Below, in pieces: positions 45,449 through 56,795 of a DNA stretch of 64,000 bases (position 1 is the first letter of the stretch; every line of letters begins with the position of its first letter). Origin of the DNA: Caenorhabditis elegans (Eukaryota > Nematoda > Chromadorea > Rhabditida > Rhabditidae); NCBI RefSeq assembly GCF_000002985.6, contig NC_003283.11:11594001-11658000 (forward strand). The letters are read 5' to 3'. A program made the translations under genes and the position numbers. The notes below the pieces were generated by a model. The model ran no database searches. It saw only the letters and a list, made by a program, of their open reading frames with translations, and was not told the DNA's origin.

Positions 45449-45596
45449 ATGGGGTTATTCAAGTAGTGTCGGAAAATTAAAAAATGTAGAAAAATTACGT
45501 CACAACTGTATTCAAGTATATAAAAATATTTAAATACATTTGTGACGTCACAAATGTATTTAAATACATTTTGCAACATTACTTGAATAACCCCAT
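45449..45596. mobile_element. 148-bp MITE with 17-bp inverted ends and central palindrome
   Basis: Perfect inverted ends ATGGGGTTATTCAAGTA (45449-45465) and its complement (45580-45596), in TA contexts on both sides as for Tc1/mariner-type insertions. The middle contains the palindrome AATACATTTGTGACGTCACA and its mirror, so nearly the whole element can fold on itself. No coding capacity. Confidence 0.8.
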
Positions 45597-47126
45597 AATC
45601 GACAATACTGGTAAAAATGACCAAAGCAAAAAGAGTATTCCAATTTATTTTTCTTTTTTTCACAAATTGTTCGTACGATTATTTAAAATCATTCAAATGG
45701 TCACTTTTCATATTTTATTTTCCGGAATCTGCATCGAGAGTCTCCAAATAATCTCTACAATTACCAGGTTTTAAATGGTTTTTGAAGATTTTTGGGTGGA
45801 CATTAATTTGATTCATCACTTTTGCAAATAGATTAATTCAAAAGGGGTTTGGTTTTTAATTACGTTATTAGTTTTATTAGTTAAACACTGTCAACATTTT
45901 TTTCCAGAATTTGGAAACTTCGAAAAAAATATTAAAAAATGAACACGCTTTGAAAGGCTTTACTTTAGCTGTGTACCACATCTCCCCTTTTTCAAAAAAA
46001 TCGTTCAATAGGTACATTACATTTTCAATGCCAATTCAATTTCACCGAAAAAGTGTATACTAATCTTTCAAAAAGAACAAGGGCTTTATAAAATCTCATC
46101 TCAAAAGCCAAACATTCATATGTTTTTTTTTCGGGCCGAAATATGATCTACCGTATTTCTATCAGAGCTAATGTAAATGAGATCATTGAAGCGCATGCAC
46201 ATTGTGTTACATGACGGAAAAATTGGAATATTGGTGACTACAGTGGTCATAAAGATAAGGTGAGTCAAGTAGATTAGTGAAAAATGGACAATAGAAAAGA
46301 TGAGTTTATTCCAATTAATCTGTTTATTTTGTATTTTCGACTAAAAATCACAGATCAAAGTAAAATGAATAATAGGTTAGTTTTATCATGAAAACTGTTT
46401 TTCTTGTCATTTTGATTATTACCCAAAAACGTATCAATTAATTTCAATGTATGAGCTGTTTAAATTCCAAATTATGACTTTAGAATTAAACTGAAAGTGA
46501 ATCTAACTTTCAGATACGATGCTTAAAATTTTTACTTTCAGGCATTATAAAAATAAAAAAGGAGCGTTTAAAACACTTTTTCCACGTTTTTTTTTGAAAA
46601 ATATATGTTAGTTGTGCACCATTAGAAGAGAAATATTTAAAACACCATACAATTATTCTGGAAGTTGCCAATTTTTGATAAAACAAACAGCCAGGGTGCA
46701 CCAATATTGAAATATGTCTTGGGAAATTAAGAAAGAATATATACAGTAGATTTTTCTTTGAGAACGTATTATTTTAAAAGTCTATGATTTTACAAAATCA
46801 TAAAAAATTATCAAAATTGCGGAAAACTTTATGAATACCGTATAATGAAAAATGCCCAAAACGAACAGGGTGTGATACATAGTTTGAAATTTTAAAAATT
46901 AGTTACATGACTTTGTTGTAAATATCAGAAATGGTCTAATGTTTTTCAAATACAAATTCACAATTTTAATATAAAAACTCGAACTTTCTTATATTTAAAA
47001 TCTGTTGTTGCGAACATAAAGCTACAAAATTGTTTTAATTAGAAACTGAAAAGTCAAGATTATATGAAAATTGAATCAGGATACAAATGCAAAAATACAA
47101 AAATTGTTGTCTCAGATTTTTTCGGA

Positions 47127-47900
47127 TCACTTATTCGGAAGAGGTGATCAGTGTGCGACGCGGCTGAAGCGTTGCGGCTCTTCTCGCAAATGTTCAACTA
47201 GTGACGGAAGCCATGTTTCTGGCGGTCTCTGGCTGTCTGCTACTGACTACTCTCATCACAAGAAGAAATGAAGAAAACGAAGAAATAAGAAGAAGAAGAA
47301 GAAAAAGAGAAAAATAAGACGCAAAAGCGTCTTCTTCTTCTTTTTTTGCTCTTTCGTCTAGCTCCTGTGCTTCTGGCTTCTACTCATTCTACTCCTGCTT
47401 CTTCTTTTTCCATCTCATTCTCTCATACAGCTCCAATGTGTGTGTGTGTGTGAAAATGAGCATGCTTTCTCTACAAAATCTCTCCGTCTCTTTCACAGGA
47501 CAGCTTCACGCAACTTCACGTAGAATGCATTCAGACGGCAGGCGAAAAAAGCTCGCAAGCCCCACAAACGGCAGTGGCCTGGAGCTCGTAGAGAAGAGAA
47601 GGAAGAGGATGAGAAGCACAACTACACAGCGATATGATTCGTGAATTTAGAGTGTACGTATTGTCGAGAGGAAACAGGCATCGTCCAATTTAATTAGTAC
47701 TCCTCGATGCGCGTGCACAAGCGTACGCCGCCGGCGGCACACATACGCTCCCATTTTGGGAACCGCCTGTCTCTCCATCGCCTTAGGTTCTCGCGGAGCT
47801 TGAGCTTGAGCCAAAAGGATTCAAAACAGACGTTGAGGACGAAGTAAATCGCGCATGCATCAGCAGAGCGGACAATGGAGCCATACATGCCAGTGTATTG
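47127..47900. other. GC-rich island with exon-like signals, unassigned
   Basis: Within AT-rich DNA this stretch is clearly GC-richer. It contains a TTTCACAG acceptor near 47498 followed by an open Arg/Ser/Lys-rich frame to a TGA near 47643 (MHSDGRRKKLASPTNGSGLE within it), a self-complementary CCGCCGGCGG near 47732, and a 72-codon minus-strand frame (47912-47694). It could be a first exon or promoter of a long transcript, or a non-coding RNA gene. I cannot choose. Confidence 0.35.
47289..47352. repeat. Purine/pyrimidine hairpin with AAGACGC stem
   Basis: AAGACGC, loop AAAA, GCGTCTT (47317-47334) is perfect, and the flanks extend it imperfectly because an AGAAGAAG-rich left arm faces a CTTCTTCTTC right arm. 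Total arm length is about 30 bp. Confidence 0.55.
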
Positions 47901-48114
47901 AGTATATTGCAAACACTACTCCGATTTTTTTGGGACATTCAGAATATCTAACATGTTTTATTTGAAAAATCTTCTTCACTTCGGAAATTTTTACTGACAT
48001 AAAAATGGATTTTGGGAAACATTACAGTCAATGGAAAAAACTGCAAACATTTAAATATTTAAAGATGAAATACAGTCAATGTTAAAATGATTAAAAGGTG
48101 CTAAAAGGATCATA

Positions 48115-48382
48115 TGAATATCATAATAAAAAATTTCAAAAAAAATTTCGAATCTTTTAATGTCGTGTCAAAAAGCGGTGAAAACTGAGTTTGAACAAAT
48201 TTTCGAAAAATTCTAAGCACTTTCGCATGTTTGAACATTTTTTAAAAATAATTAAATTATGCAGCTGGAATTAATTTTTTTCGATCGACTTCCAAAAAAT
48301 GGTCATAACTGAGATTTCACCGCTTTTTGACTCGAAATAAAACATTCCAAGCTGTTTTGAAATGTTTTATTGTGATATTCGA
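48115..48382. mobile_element. Foldback element, arms about 75 bp
   Basis: Left arm begins GAATATCATAATAAAA and runs to TGTCAAAAAGCGGTGAAAAC. The right arm contains the complements TTTCACCGCTTTTTGACTCG and TTTTATTGTGATATTCG in reversed order. The arms match imperfectly over about 75 bp around a roughly 120-bp middle. Non-coding. Confidence 0.7.
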
Positions 48383-48740
48383 ACGCTTTAATACCATAGT
48401 AAAATCAGTGAAAAGGGTAAAATTGAATTAACAATAAATTTTATAATATTGCAAATATGTAGTTGTAAATCATGAGAAAATAAAGCATTCAGAAAAATAA
48501 AGCATTTTTTGTAGCACATTGAAAACATATTGAATTTGAATAAGTTTTTCAAACTACAAATGTCAACTTAGAGTTAAAGTTATAAAGTATCTATGTACAA
48601 CAAATTAATCACAGTCATGTTTCAAAAGCATCATCAAAATAATTTCTGGAAAAAAATCAGTTCTTCTTCAGTTTCCCAGCGTTACAACTTACCATACTTA
48701 TTTGTAGATCTTCTGAAATTTGGTATTTGATTTGAAAGAA

Positions 48741-48755
48741 CCCCCCCCCCCCCCC
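48741..48755. repeat. Uninterrupted C15 tract (G15 on minus strand)
   Basis: Fifteen consecutive Cs. Long G tracts are known in C. elegans to need the FANCJ-like helicase DOG-1 to avoid deletions. This one is slightly below the lengths usually reported as fragile. Confidence 0.97.
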
Positions 48756-49684
48756 AAATAGCCCAAAACTTTCGAATTTCGTAAATGAGACGTTCTGAAA
48801 ATTTCTCAAATAAAATTACGGTAGTTTTGGATTTTTGAAAAATAGCCTATTTTCAGATATAATCTCAAAATTTGTCCTTGTTAGTATTGCTGTAATACAT
48901 ACTTTTTCTAGATTTAGAAATGATATATTCACATAGTCTGGCAACAAGTCCGTATAAGACAATTATAGATTGAAATGGAGACTGCAAGATGAGACTGACT
49001 TTATATGACTCTTATCGTAGATATTTACAACCTTTAGACAACTTTTAGAAATTATTGATTTAATGAAAAAATGATTTTCGTCTTTCCAGAGAGAACAAAT
49101 TATATAAAAAAATACAACAAATGGAAAAAACTGTGAGTTTTTAAATAAAAATTTTAATAGTCGCCACAGTACTACATACATAGATTATTTCTTTCTGTTT
49201 TTCAGACTTTACAAACGTTTCTGGATTGAATGAAAAGTTCCGAAAAGTTATAATTCTAGAAAATTTCATTGCAAACATTTTGGACCAAACAAAGTTCAAA
49301 AATGAAAAATAAGTTTCAATTCGATATTTAGCATTCACTATATCATTACTAGCATATCCATCTTCCAGATTCGGATCTCACAATCAGAAAAAATCTCAAA
49401 AGAGCACTGTAACGAAACTTTTATGATTCGGAAAAAAATCATTTTAGATTTTTGTGTGTGTTATCACAATTTTCAGAGGGCTAAAAACCTAATTACTTGC
49501 TTGATGAAAATCTAATTGGCAATGCCTTGAAAATTTATTAATTTGATAACTCTTCATGTAGGAACGAGATATTCAAAAATAATCAAGTGTAAATCTGTAG
49601 AAGAATCTAAACTGTTCAAGTTAAAAATTGATTTTCGATTATTTTTGAGATTACTCATTAATTAGTAATCATAAATAATATTAT

Positions 49685-50148
49685 TTACCGTATTTCCTCT
49701 ATTAGTAAGGCATGCAAAACTAATTTTCGGACACCTAATTTGATGCAAAACTAATAGAAGGTGCTAAACTAATTTTCGAACAGGTTTTTTCTCATGTTTT
49801 CCATTAAGTTATGACATAATATCATCAATTTCAATAACAACTTATGAACCAAAATGGACGAATTTTACGACTGATACGCAAAAATTGTCCGAATTGTACT
49901 CATATTTTGCCAATTTTGACTTGTTATACCAAGTCTGTAAGAGTTTTCCTAATTTTTAGAACGATTTTATAATGCAAATTTTAAATTCCTAAAAATAGGG
50001 AACAAATGGAGGGGTGCAAAACTATTAGAGGTGCAAAACTAATAGAGCGTGCAAAACTAATTTTCGATTAGTGATTTTAGATGCAAAACTAATGGAGGTG
50101 CAAAACTAATAGAGGTGCCTAACTATTTAATAGAGGAAATACGGTAAA
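49685..50148. mobile_element. 464-bp inverted-end element with subterminal 17-mer repeats
   Basis: Ends TTTACCGTATTTCCTCTATT (left) and its complement (right, 50127-50148) agree at 21 of 22 bases. Inside, about nine variants of GTGCAAAACTAATAGAG or GCAAAACTAATTTTCG occur, three near the left end and six near the right, separated by AT-rich non-coding DNA. Non-autonomous DNA transposon by structure; the repeated 17-mers resemble subterminal transposase-binding sites. A related end fragment (TTACCGTATTTGTCCTATTA) occurs near 57931. Confidence 0.75.
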
Positions 50149-50374
50149 TTTCAGTTTTAGCCAGTTGAGAGAGGTTGAGCCGCAGGCTCGATCGACACCG
50201 TCCGGTTAAAAAGTTAATAGAATCTTTTTCCATTGAATCAAAGTTATTGTTAATTTGTTTAGTTTTCAACAAACTCATTGAGTTTCCTGTCTTCTTGGAG
50301 GTTTTGGTACGCGCGCACGTGCGCTCTACTGACCAATGGCCGTGGCCTAGCTTTCTTGGTGGCTGTATATTTCA

Positions 50375-50382
50375 GCGCGAAA
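50375..50382 (-). promoter_or_regulatory. E2F consensus upstream of the bir-1/skp-1 operon
   Basis: GCGCGAAA reads TTTCGCGC on the minus strand, the textbook E2F site. It lies about 380 bp before the bir-1 ATG in a short GC-rich patch (50290-50400). Function is inferred. Confidence 0.4.
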
Positions 50383-50762
50383 TTCGTCAGTGCGACGCGA
50401 GCTACATTTATTGATTTTTCAACATTTTATTCGATAAATGTTTTCTGAGATTTGTTTTTCATTTATATTTAAATACACACTGAAAAAATAAAACCACGTG
50501 GCGTGGATGCGCGAATTTCATGAAATTAAACTTCATTTTCGAAATCTATTAAAATACGCCACGAAGTTTTATTATTTTCAATGTAAGTCTCGTTTTATCT
50601 TTTCCTTTTATCAATCGATTTCAACGCTTTCAACTTATTTTTTTGGAATTGTGGTTTTTAGTTCAAATCTTCTTAACTGTATTTCGAATTTTTAATCTCT
50701 ACCTGTTCGAAATAGATTCCTCAAGATTAAGATACCTAGTTGTTTTTCATTGATTTCAGAAA

Positions 50763-51274
50763 ATGGCACCCGGGACCAAAAAAAAGTCGGATATGGCAAA
50801 ATTCACATTCTACAAAGATCGCTTGATGACATTCAAAAATTTCGAATATGATAGAGACCCGGATGCAAAATGCACGTCTCAAGCGGTTTGTCCATTTTCG
50901 TGTTTTAAATAAAATTATTCTTGTTTTAGGTTGCTCAAGCCGGATTTTACTGCACCGGTCCTCAGTCTGGCAAATGTGCATTTTGCAACAAGGAACTTGA
51001 TTTTGACCCAGAAGACGATCCGTGGTACGAGCACACGAAACGTGATGAACCGTGCGAGTTTGTACGGATTGGAAAGCTCGATGACTCGGAATTAACTATT
51101 AACGATACCGTTCGTCTCTCACAAACCGCCATGATTATGACTAAACTCTTTGAGCATGAGATGATGATAAATAATTTGTCTAATCATTCTTCTTCTGATG
51201 CTCTCTTCGATCAGCTGAAAAAAGTACCGAACACAGCATCGACAACAAAATCTAACAGCCGCCGCGGCAAATAA
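50763..51274 (+). CDS. bir-1: Survivin homolog BIR-1, chromosomal passenger subunit
   Basis: Subunit of the chromosomal passenger complex with AIR-2 (Aurora B), ICP-1 (INCENP) and CSC-1, acting at chromosomes and the central spindle in cytokinesis. Exons 50763-50885 and 50930-51274 total 468 nt, 155 aa, as remembered for BIR-1. A single BIR domain spans about residues 15-90: TFKNFEYD start, GFYCTGPQSG, then the zinc ligands CAFC, His in WYEHTKRDEPC and the final Cys. The C-terminal part is helical (LSQTAMIMTKLFEHEMM) with a basic Ser-rich tail (TKSNSRRGK). TTTCAG lies two bases before the ATG, as for SL1 trans-splicing. First gene of an operon with skp-1, 223 bp between stop and next start. 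Confidence 0.96.
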
Positions 51275-51497
51275 TTTTTCTACATCACTTACTGCAACTT
51301 ATCCAATTATTGATTTGATCTCATATACTCGATTTAATCACTGTTCAATAAACACTTAATTCATTATTTTATTATTCATTCAATGTTTTTGTTTTGAAAT
51401 TATAACTTGTGTTTCATCGGCACTACAATATCTTCCAGTTTTGTATTTGATTCTTTTTTTGTCTAAAAAAACAATTTCAGGACAGTATTTCATCAGG
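51275..51497 (+). promoter_or_regulatory. Operon intercistronic region (poly(A) plus SL2-type acceptor)
   Basis: An AATAAA at 51346 is followed by T-rich DNA and an ACAATTTCAG acceptor ending at 51480, 17 bases before the skp-1 ATG. This layout of a 3' end, about 130 bp, then a trans-splice acceptor is that of a worm operon junction. Co-transcription of bir-1 and skp-1 is established knowledge as I recall it. Confidence 0.8.
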
Positions 51498-54400
51498 ATG
51501 TCGATGAAACTACGAGAGTGAGTGTATTTCACTGATTATCATGTAAAACCAATGTTTTTTAGTATCCTTCCTGCTCCTGTGGCGGCAGACGAAGCAGCTT
51601 CACAGATTCGACGAGATCCTTGGTTTGGTGGGCGCGATAACGAACCATCCGCCGCACTCGTATCGAAGGAACCACCGCCGTACGGAAAACGGACCAGTTT
51701 TCGACCAAGAGGGCCTGAAGTGAGATTGAAAATATTAATATTCTTCTTAATTTTTCTTTTCCAGGATTTTGGCGATGGCGGAGCGTTCCCTGAAATTCAC
51801 GTTGCTCAGTTTCCTCTCGGATTAGGTCTTGGAGATATGAGAGGAAAGCCAGAAAATACGCTCGCCTTGCAATATGGAACTGATGGAAAGTTACAACACG
51901 ATGCTATTGCTCGTATCGGACATGTTAAGGATAAAGTTGTCTACTCCAAGCTTAATGATATGAAAGCCAAGACGTGGAACGAGGATGATGATGATATTCA
52001 GAAACCAGACGATGACGCTGTTATCGATGCTACGGAGAAGACAAGAATGGCTTTGGAAAAAATCGTAAATTCAAAAGTAGCCTCAGCACTTCCTGTTCGT
52101 CATGCCGACAAGTTAGCACCTGCTCAATATATCAGATACACTCCAAGTCAGCAGAATGGAGCTGCTGGATCACAACAGCGCATCATCAGAATGGTTGAAG
52201 AACAAAAAGATCCGATGGAACCACCAAAGTTCAAAATCAATCAGAAGATTCCTAGAGCACCACCATCTCCACCGGCACCAGTCATGCATTCTCCTCCAAG
52301 AAAAATGACAGCTAAAGATCAAAACGATTGGAAGATTCCACCATGTATTTCAAATTGGAAAAATCCAAAAGGATTCACAGTTGGGTTGGACAAACGATTG
52401 GCTGCTGATGGACGTGGTCTCCAACAGACTCATATTAATGAAAACTTTGCGAAGCTTGCTGATGCTTTGTACATTGCTGATAGAAAAGCTCGTGAAGAGG
52501 TTGAGACACGTGCTCAGCTTGAAAGACGCGTTGCTCAAAATAAGAAGTCTGAGCAAGAGGCTAAAATGGCAGAAGCCGCAGCAAAAGCCCGCCAGGAAAG
52601 ATCAGCGATGCGGAGAAAGGACGATGAAGATGATGAACAAGTCAAAGTTCGCGAAGAAATTCGACGTGATCGTCTCGACGATATCAGGAAAGAAAGAAAT
52701 ATTGCTCGTTCACGACCAGATAAAGCTGACAAGCTTCGCAAAGAGCGTGAAAGAGATATTTCGGAGAAAATTGTGCTTGGTTTGCCGGACACGAATCAGA
52801 AACGAACTGGCGAACCACAGTTCGATCAAAGATTGTTTGATAAAACCCAGGTTTCAGTTCCTTCTTCGATAAAATTTAACTAATATATTTATTTTTCAGG
52901 GACTCGACAGTGGAGCAATGGACGATGATACTTACAATCCTTATGATGCTGCGTGGCGTGGCGGTGACAGTGTTCAACAGCACGTTTATCGACCGAGTTA
53001 GTTTTTCTTGCTTATTTTCAAATATAAATTAAAATTAGTAACGGGTCTAGGTATTTTGAATGTATATATATATATATACCCACAATGCTCTAAAATGAAC
53101 GAATTTCATAATGAAACGTTCCAGAAGTTTTTCAAAAAAAAAGTTTTATGGCGTTTTAAAATTTCAAAAAAAAACATTATTTTAGCTGAAATCTTATTTT
53201 GGCAGTTTATCTTATGCTATTCTAAGGTACATTTAAAATCGAAAGGTTACCGAAATTGATTACCTATGTTTGCTTAAAAAGTACCTCAATTGACGATATT
53301 ACGTGATATTAAAATTTAAAAAAAGATTATAATTCAAAAAAAATCATTTTTGAACCTCTGCGACACGAAAAATTCGCCAAAATTGATTCATTTTTTCTAA
53401 ATTTCGAACCGCCATAAAAATCTAAACGTTCAAAAATAACTAGAACCGTTAGTTCTTTAATATTTCAAAATTGAAATGATTTCCTAATGTATGTCTGAAC
53501 TGAGGAATTTGTGACATTCTAAAATTTATTGTTTTTCTAATTCATTGGTGTTGGAATTCACAAAACTCTTTGATGATACTGATGTATTTGACTTTCATGT
53601 CCGTTCTGGTTCATTTGTCGTTAAAAATAGAATCACAACTTAGGTGCCTAGTATTTGATAAGACGTTTGTAGTACTGCAGTCATTACGATTAAAATGACG
53701 TTATGCAAATACGAATTTCGAAAATAATTGTATTTTTGTCAAAACAGGAAGAAATGACGATTTATAAAACTTTTGCAGGCAAAAATCTCGACAACGATGT
53801 TTATGGTGGCGATTTGGACAAGATCATCGAACAGAAGAATCGGTTTGTAGCTGATAAAGGATTTTCAGGAGCAGAGGGCTCGAGTCGTGGATCTGGACCT
53901 GTTCAGGTTAGTCAGTTGATCTGTTGTCAGAAATTTTAACTACGTTACTAAAATAGCTGGGAATTTTGAGAATTTGGGCGCTGGCTCGTTGTTGATGAGC
54001 GTCAAAAATTGACTGATAAGTAACGACGAATTGAACCAATTCGTTGATTTGTGCGGTCATTATCATAAATGGATCATTAATTTACGTCATTCCGAAAAGA
54101 CACGCACAGCAGTGTGTTTTGGAAGTAGAAAAGATTCTTTACATTCTTGGTTTATGAGCTTCAATTGTCGTGCGTAATATGTTTGACATTATTGATAAAA
54201 TAAGATTAAAATAATTAAAATATGTCAAAGTTCAGTTTTCATCCATTCTCTTTATGGTCGAAATGAACTATTGATGTATTTTAACTCACGATTAATTTGA
54301 TTGTAAAAGTTAACCAATTTTAGATATTCTAATTAGAGTTATAATAAATAATTATGGATTCATCAATATTGTAGTTTTATACAATGCTCAGAGCTTATTG

Positions 54401-55974
54401 AACAAAAACTAATTATATCTTTTCTATCATAGCCGATTAGCTTTTCTTTTTACTTAAGTTCGGGATGCAGATTCTCTTCAGTTTAACACATAAAATGTAT
54501 TAAATTACTTTACTGTTTCTAGTCACATTTCGAGCTGAACGATCAGCATTTTATCGAGTTGTGTCTACGGAGGCTGGTGTTTGCGAGCATCTTTCATAAC
54601 CCAATCACTATCAGTACTTACGAAATATCACGTCTTATCACCAACAAGCCAGAAGCATTAGAACCAACATGTGATTTACTCTAAAAGTTGAAATGACTGA
54701 AATACTAGACAGAACTAGAGCGGTGTTGACTATATTTCGGTCTATTTTTAGGAAATGATAACTTTTTGCTCCGAATATACGTGTAAATGAAACAGCTCAA
54801 ATCAAAATTTCACTCTCAAAGTGGCATTGTAGTTAAAAATACGTATTGCATTTTTTAACAAAAAAATCTTAGTTTTAGTTTTCGCTTATTATGAAAGTGG
54901 ACGAAATAAACAGTTGTCCTCCCAGTTTTTATAGTATTTATTCGTATTTGGAAATTCTAGGGATCGAACCTGTAGAAATAATCGAAATTTATCAAAAAAT
55001 TGAAATTTTTGAAAAATTTGGCATTTACTATATTGAAAACACCAATTTTTCAAATGTTTAAACCATGTTCATAGTTTAGATTTGAACAGGAAACGTATTT
55101 TTTTTCCGGAATTGTTTGCAGCGAACTCGGGGAGCTGGGTAAACTTTTTCGGCGAAATGGTGTTAATTGTAGACTAACATCTAAACTGAGTGATAAGCAG
55201 TAAGCGGATAAGCCAACGATCATCCGTGTCGATTTATAAATTGGTTCAAGCAGCGTTCAAAGGGCAAAACATTAGATGATGATGATGACAGAAAATACGA
55301 TTTTCATGCCATTTTAAGAATGACAATGATAATTCTAGTATATTTCATGACAATATTTCCGAATCGTGATTGTGCATGGCATAGTTTCGAAATTTCTTAC
55401 AAAGTTTATTATAAACTTATCAAGAAAATGATGACGATGCGGAATCGTCTAGAATTACAGGACAGACACGATGGCGGCCGATTTGGCATGTTTGCGTGTG
55501 ACGATCGAATTGTTGCAGAACGCGTAGAAAATGCTATAATCTGGTCAAAGTGCATTTGATTCCAACGAAATAGTTTATACGCATTGAGTTTAACTGTGAA
55601 TCGAACGTTATTGAAATTTAGAAAATTCCATCTGCGAAATTGAGTGTGTGGACCCGTAGTATTCAGAAATATATGTATTTACTGAATTATTTTTTTGAAA
55701 CCTAATTTCTAAAGATTTCATAAGGAAATTGCATAAAAGATGCTCTTAAAATGACTGTGACTACTTCTAAAATTTACTTATCAATGAGTCATAAAACATT
55801 AAATGTCACTGTGCATTTATGAATCACTACAAAATGTTAACCTTTTTATTTCAGTTCGAGAAGGATCAAGATGTTTTCGGATTGTCATCACTTTTCGAGC
55901 ACACCAAAGAAAAGAAACGAGGTGGGGATGGTGGAGACTCCCGTGGAGAATCAAAGAGGTCTCGACGCGACTAA
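51498..55974 (+). CDS. skp-1: SNW-domain protein SKP-1 (SKIP/Prp45 homolog)
   Basis: Nuclear spliceosome component and transcription coregulator. Exons 51498-51517, 51563-51719, 51765-52850, 52900-52996, 53779-53906 and 55855-55974 total 1608 nt, 535 aa, matching SKP-1. The hallmark SNW motif reads CISNWKNPKGFTVGLDKRLA, preceded by the conserved PPKFKINQKIPRAPPSPPAP stretch and followed by GLQQTHINENFAKLADALY and a long charged helix (RDRLDDIRKERNIARSRPDK). The N-terminus carries PPPYGKRTSFRPRGPEDFGD, the C-terminus DTYNPYDAAWRGG and the basic tail RGESKRSRRD. The last intron, 53907-55854, is 1.95 kb, far longer than the others. Second gene of the bir-1 operon, converging on the bZIP gene with 228 bp between stops. 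Confidence 0.96.
53907..55854 (+). other. Long last intron of skp-1
   Basis: Contains no recognised nested gene. A GC-richer patch at about 55430-55560 has an open frame (ELQDRHDGGRFGMFACDD) without splice support. A lone GGTTCGATCC-like B box on the minus strand near 54961 lacks the rest of a tRNA. Confidence 0.45.
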
Positions 55975-56202
55975 TTTTAATATATTTTTTATTTGTTTTC
56001 TGTTATTTTTTCTCAACTTCTTTTTTGGAAAGAATCTCTGTAACTCTTCTGTAGTTGGATGTTTGCACAAAGATGAATCAAAACCGTGTCAATTTTTATT
56101 AATAACATTTCGAAAGAAGACCAAATTATGTCAGCAAAGAATGAGCGAATTTGAAAAATTATGGCAAAGAGGATTCGGGAGAGGGGAATATTGAAGATGT
56201 TC

Positions 56203-56751
56203 TTAGGAATGGTTGATTTGATTATTGAGTTGCAAAATACTGATCAAGAAATCTTTTTGAGCATTTTCTTGTTGAAGACCACTAACTGCTTGCCGGAGAG
56301 CTTTTACTTCCAACTCGAGTTGCTCCTTCTCATCATGAAGACTTTTCACATTCTCCACCTTTTGGCGCATTTGAGCACGGTACTGGCGAGCATAAAGACG
56401 GCGATGACGCTTCTTTTGACTGTGAGCATCTTGTCCATCTGCAATTTCTTGTTGTGGTCGACCACGACGGATTTTACCAGGAGCAGCAGAACTTTCAGTT
56501 GAAGAGCATCTCTGAAAATACAAATAATATTACAAGATTTTGAGAAAATATGATATGCTTACCGAGCTGGATGTGGTAGATGTTCCCAAAGAAGCAGAAC
56601 TTTCAAATGGCAAAACAGGCAGATTGATGCTGAATTGAGCAAGCATTGCTGGATTAATAGCAACTGGACGATGAATTGAAGCTGATGAGAATAGAGATTC
56701 AGGAACAGAGGAAACTGAATTAGAAATAAGAGAATTAGTCATTGTTGTCAT
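56203..56751 (-). CDS. Small bZIP transcription factor
   Basis: DNA-binding dimeric regulator by its C-terminal bZIP domain. Exons (minus) 56751-56563 and 56511-56203 total 498 nt, 165 aa. The N-terminal 70 residues are Ser/Thr-rich with hydrophobic spots (MLAQFSINLPVLPF), as in activation regions. An AT-hook-like KIRRGRPQQ lies at about residue 75. The basic region reads QKKRHRRLYARQYRAQMRQK, in which I align Arg where most bZIPs have the invariant Asn. The zipper has Leu every seventh residue for four heptads (SLHDEKEQL, ELEVKAL, RQAVSGL). A TATAAAAG box lies about 45-52 bp before the ATG. It belongs to a nematode bZIP group; I do not assign a symbol. Confidence 0.85.
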
Positions 56752-56795
56752 TTTTCAGGAATGAAATGTGGACTGAAATTTGAATGATGATAACT

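Larger units (their letters stand above)
43207..50374. other. 7-kb gene-poor, repeat-rich region
   Basis: No confident protein gene. It holds a microsatellite, three or four inverted-repeat elements, a poly-C tract and a GC-rich island, each listed separately. The remaining DNA is AT-rich. Some may be upstream control DNA for sipa-1 or for the bir-1/skp-1 operon. Confidence 0.5.

Noticed and set aside
53435-53460. Similarity of ACTAGAACCGTTA to a known worm miRNA (mir-61)
   Set aside because: Match covers only part of the miRNA and the flanks form no precursor hairpin.
53990-54030. C/D-box-like TGATGAG and CTGA in the skp-1 intron
   Set aside because: Spacing of about 25 nt and lack of terminal stem rule out a standard snoRNA.
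54955-54975. tRNA B-box-like sequence on the minus strand
   Set aside because: Only the GGTTCGATCC core is present; the surrounding DNA is AT-rich and cannot form acceptor, D or anticodon stems.
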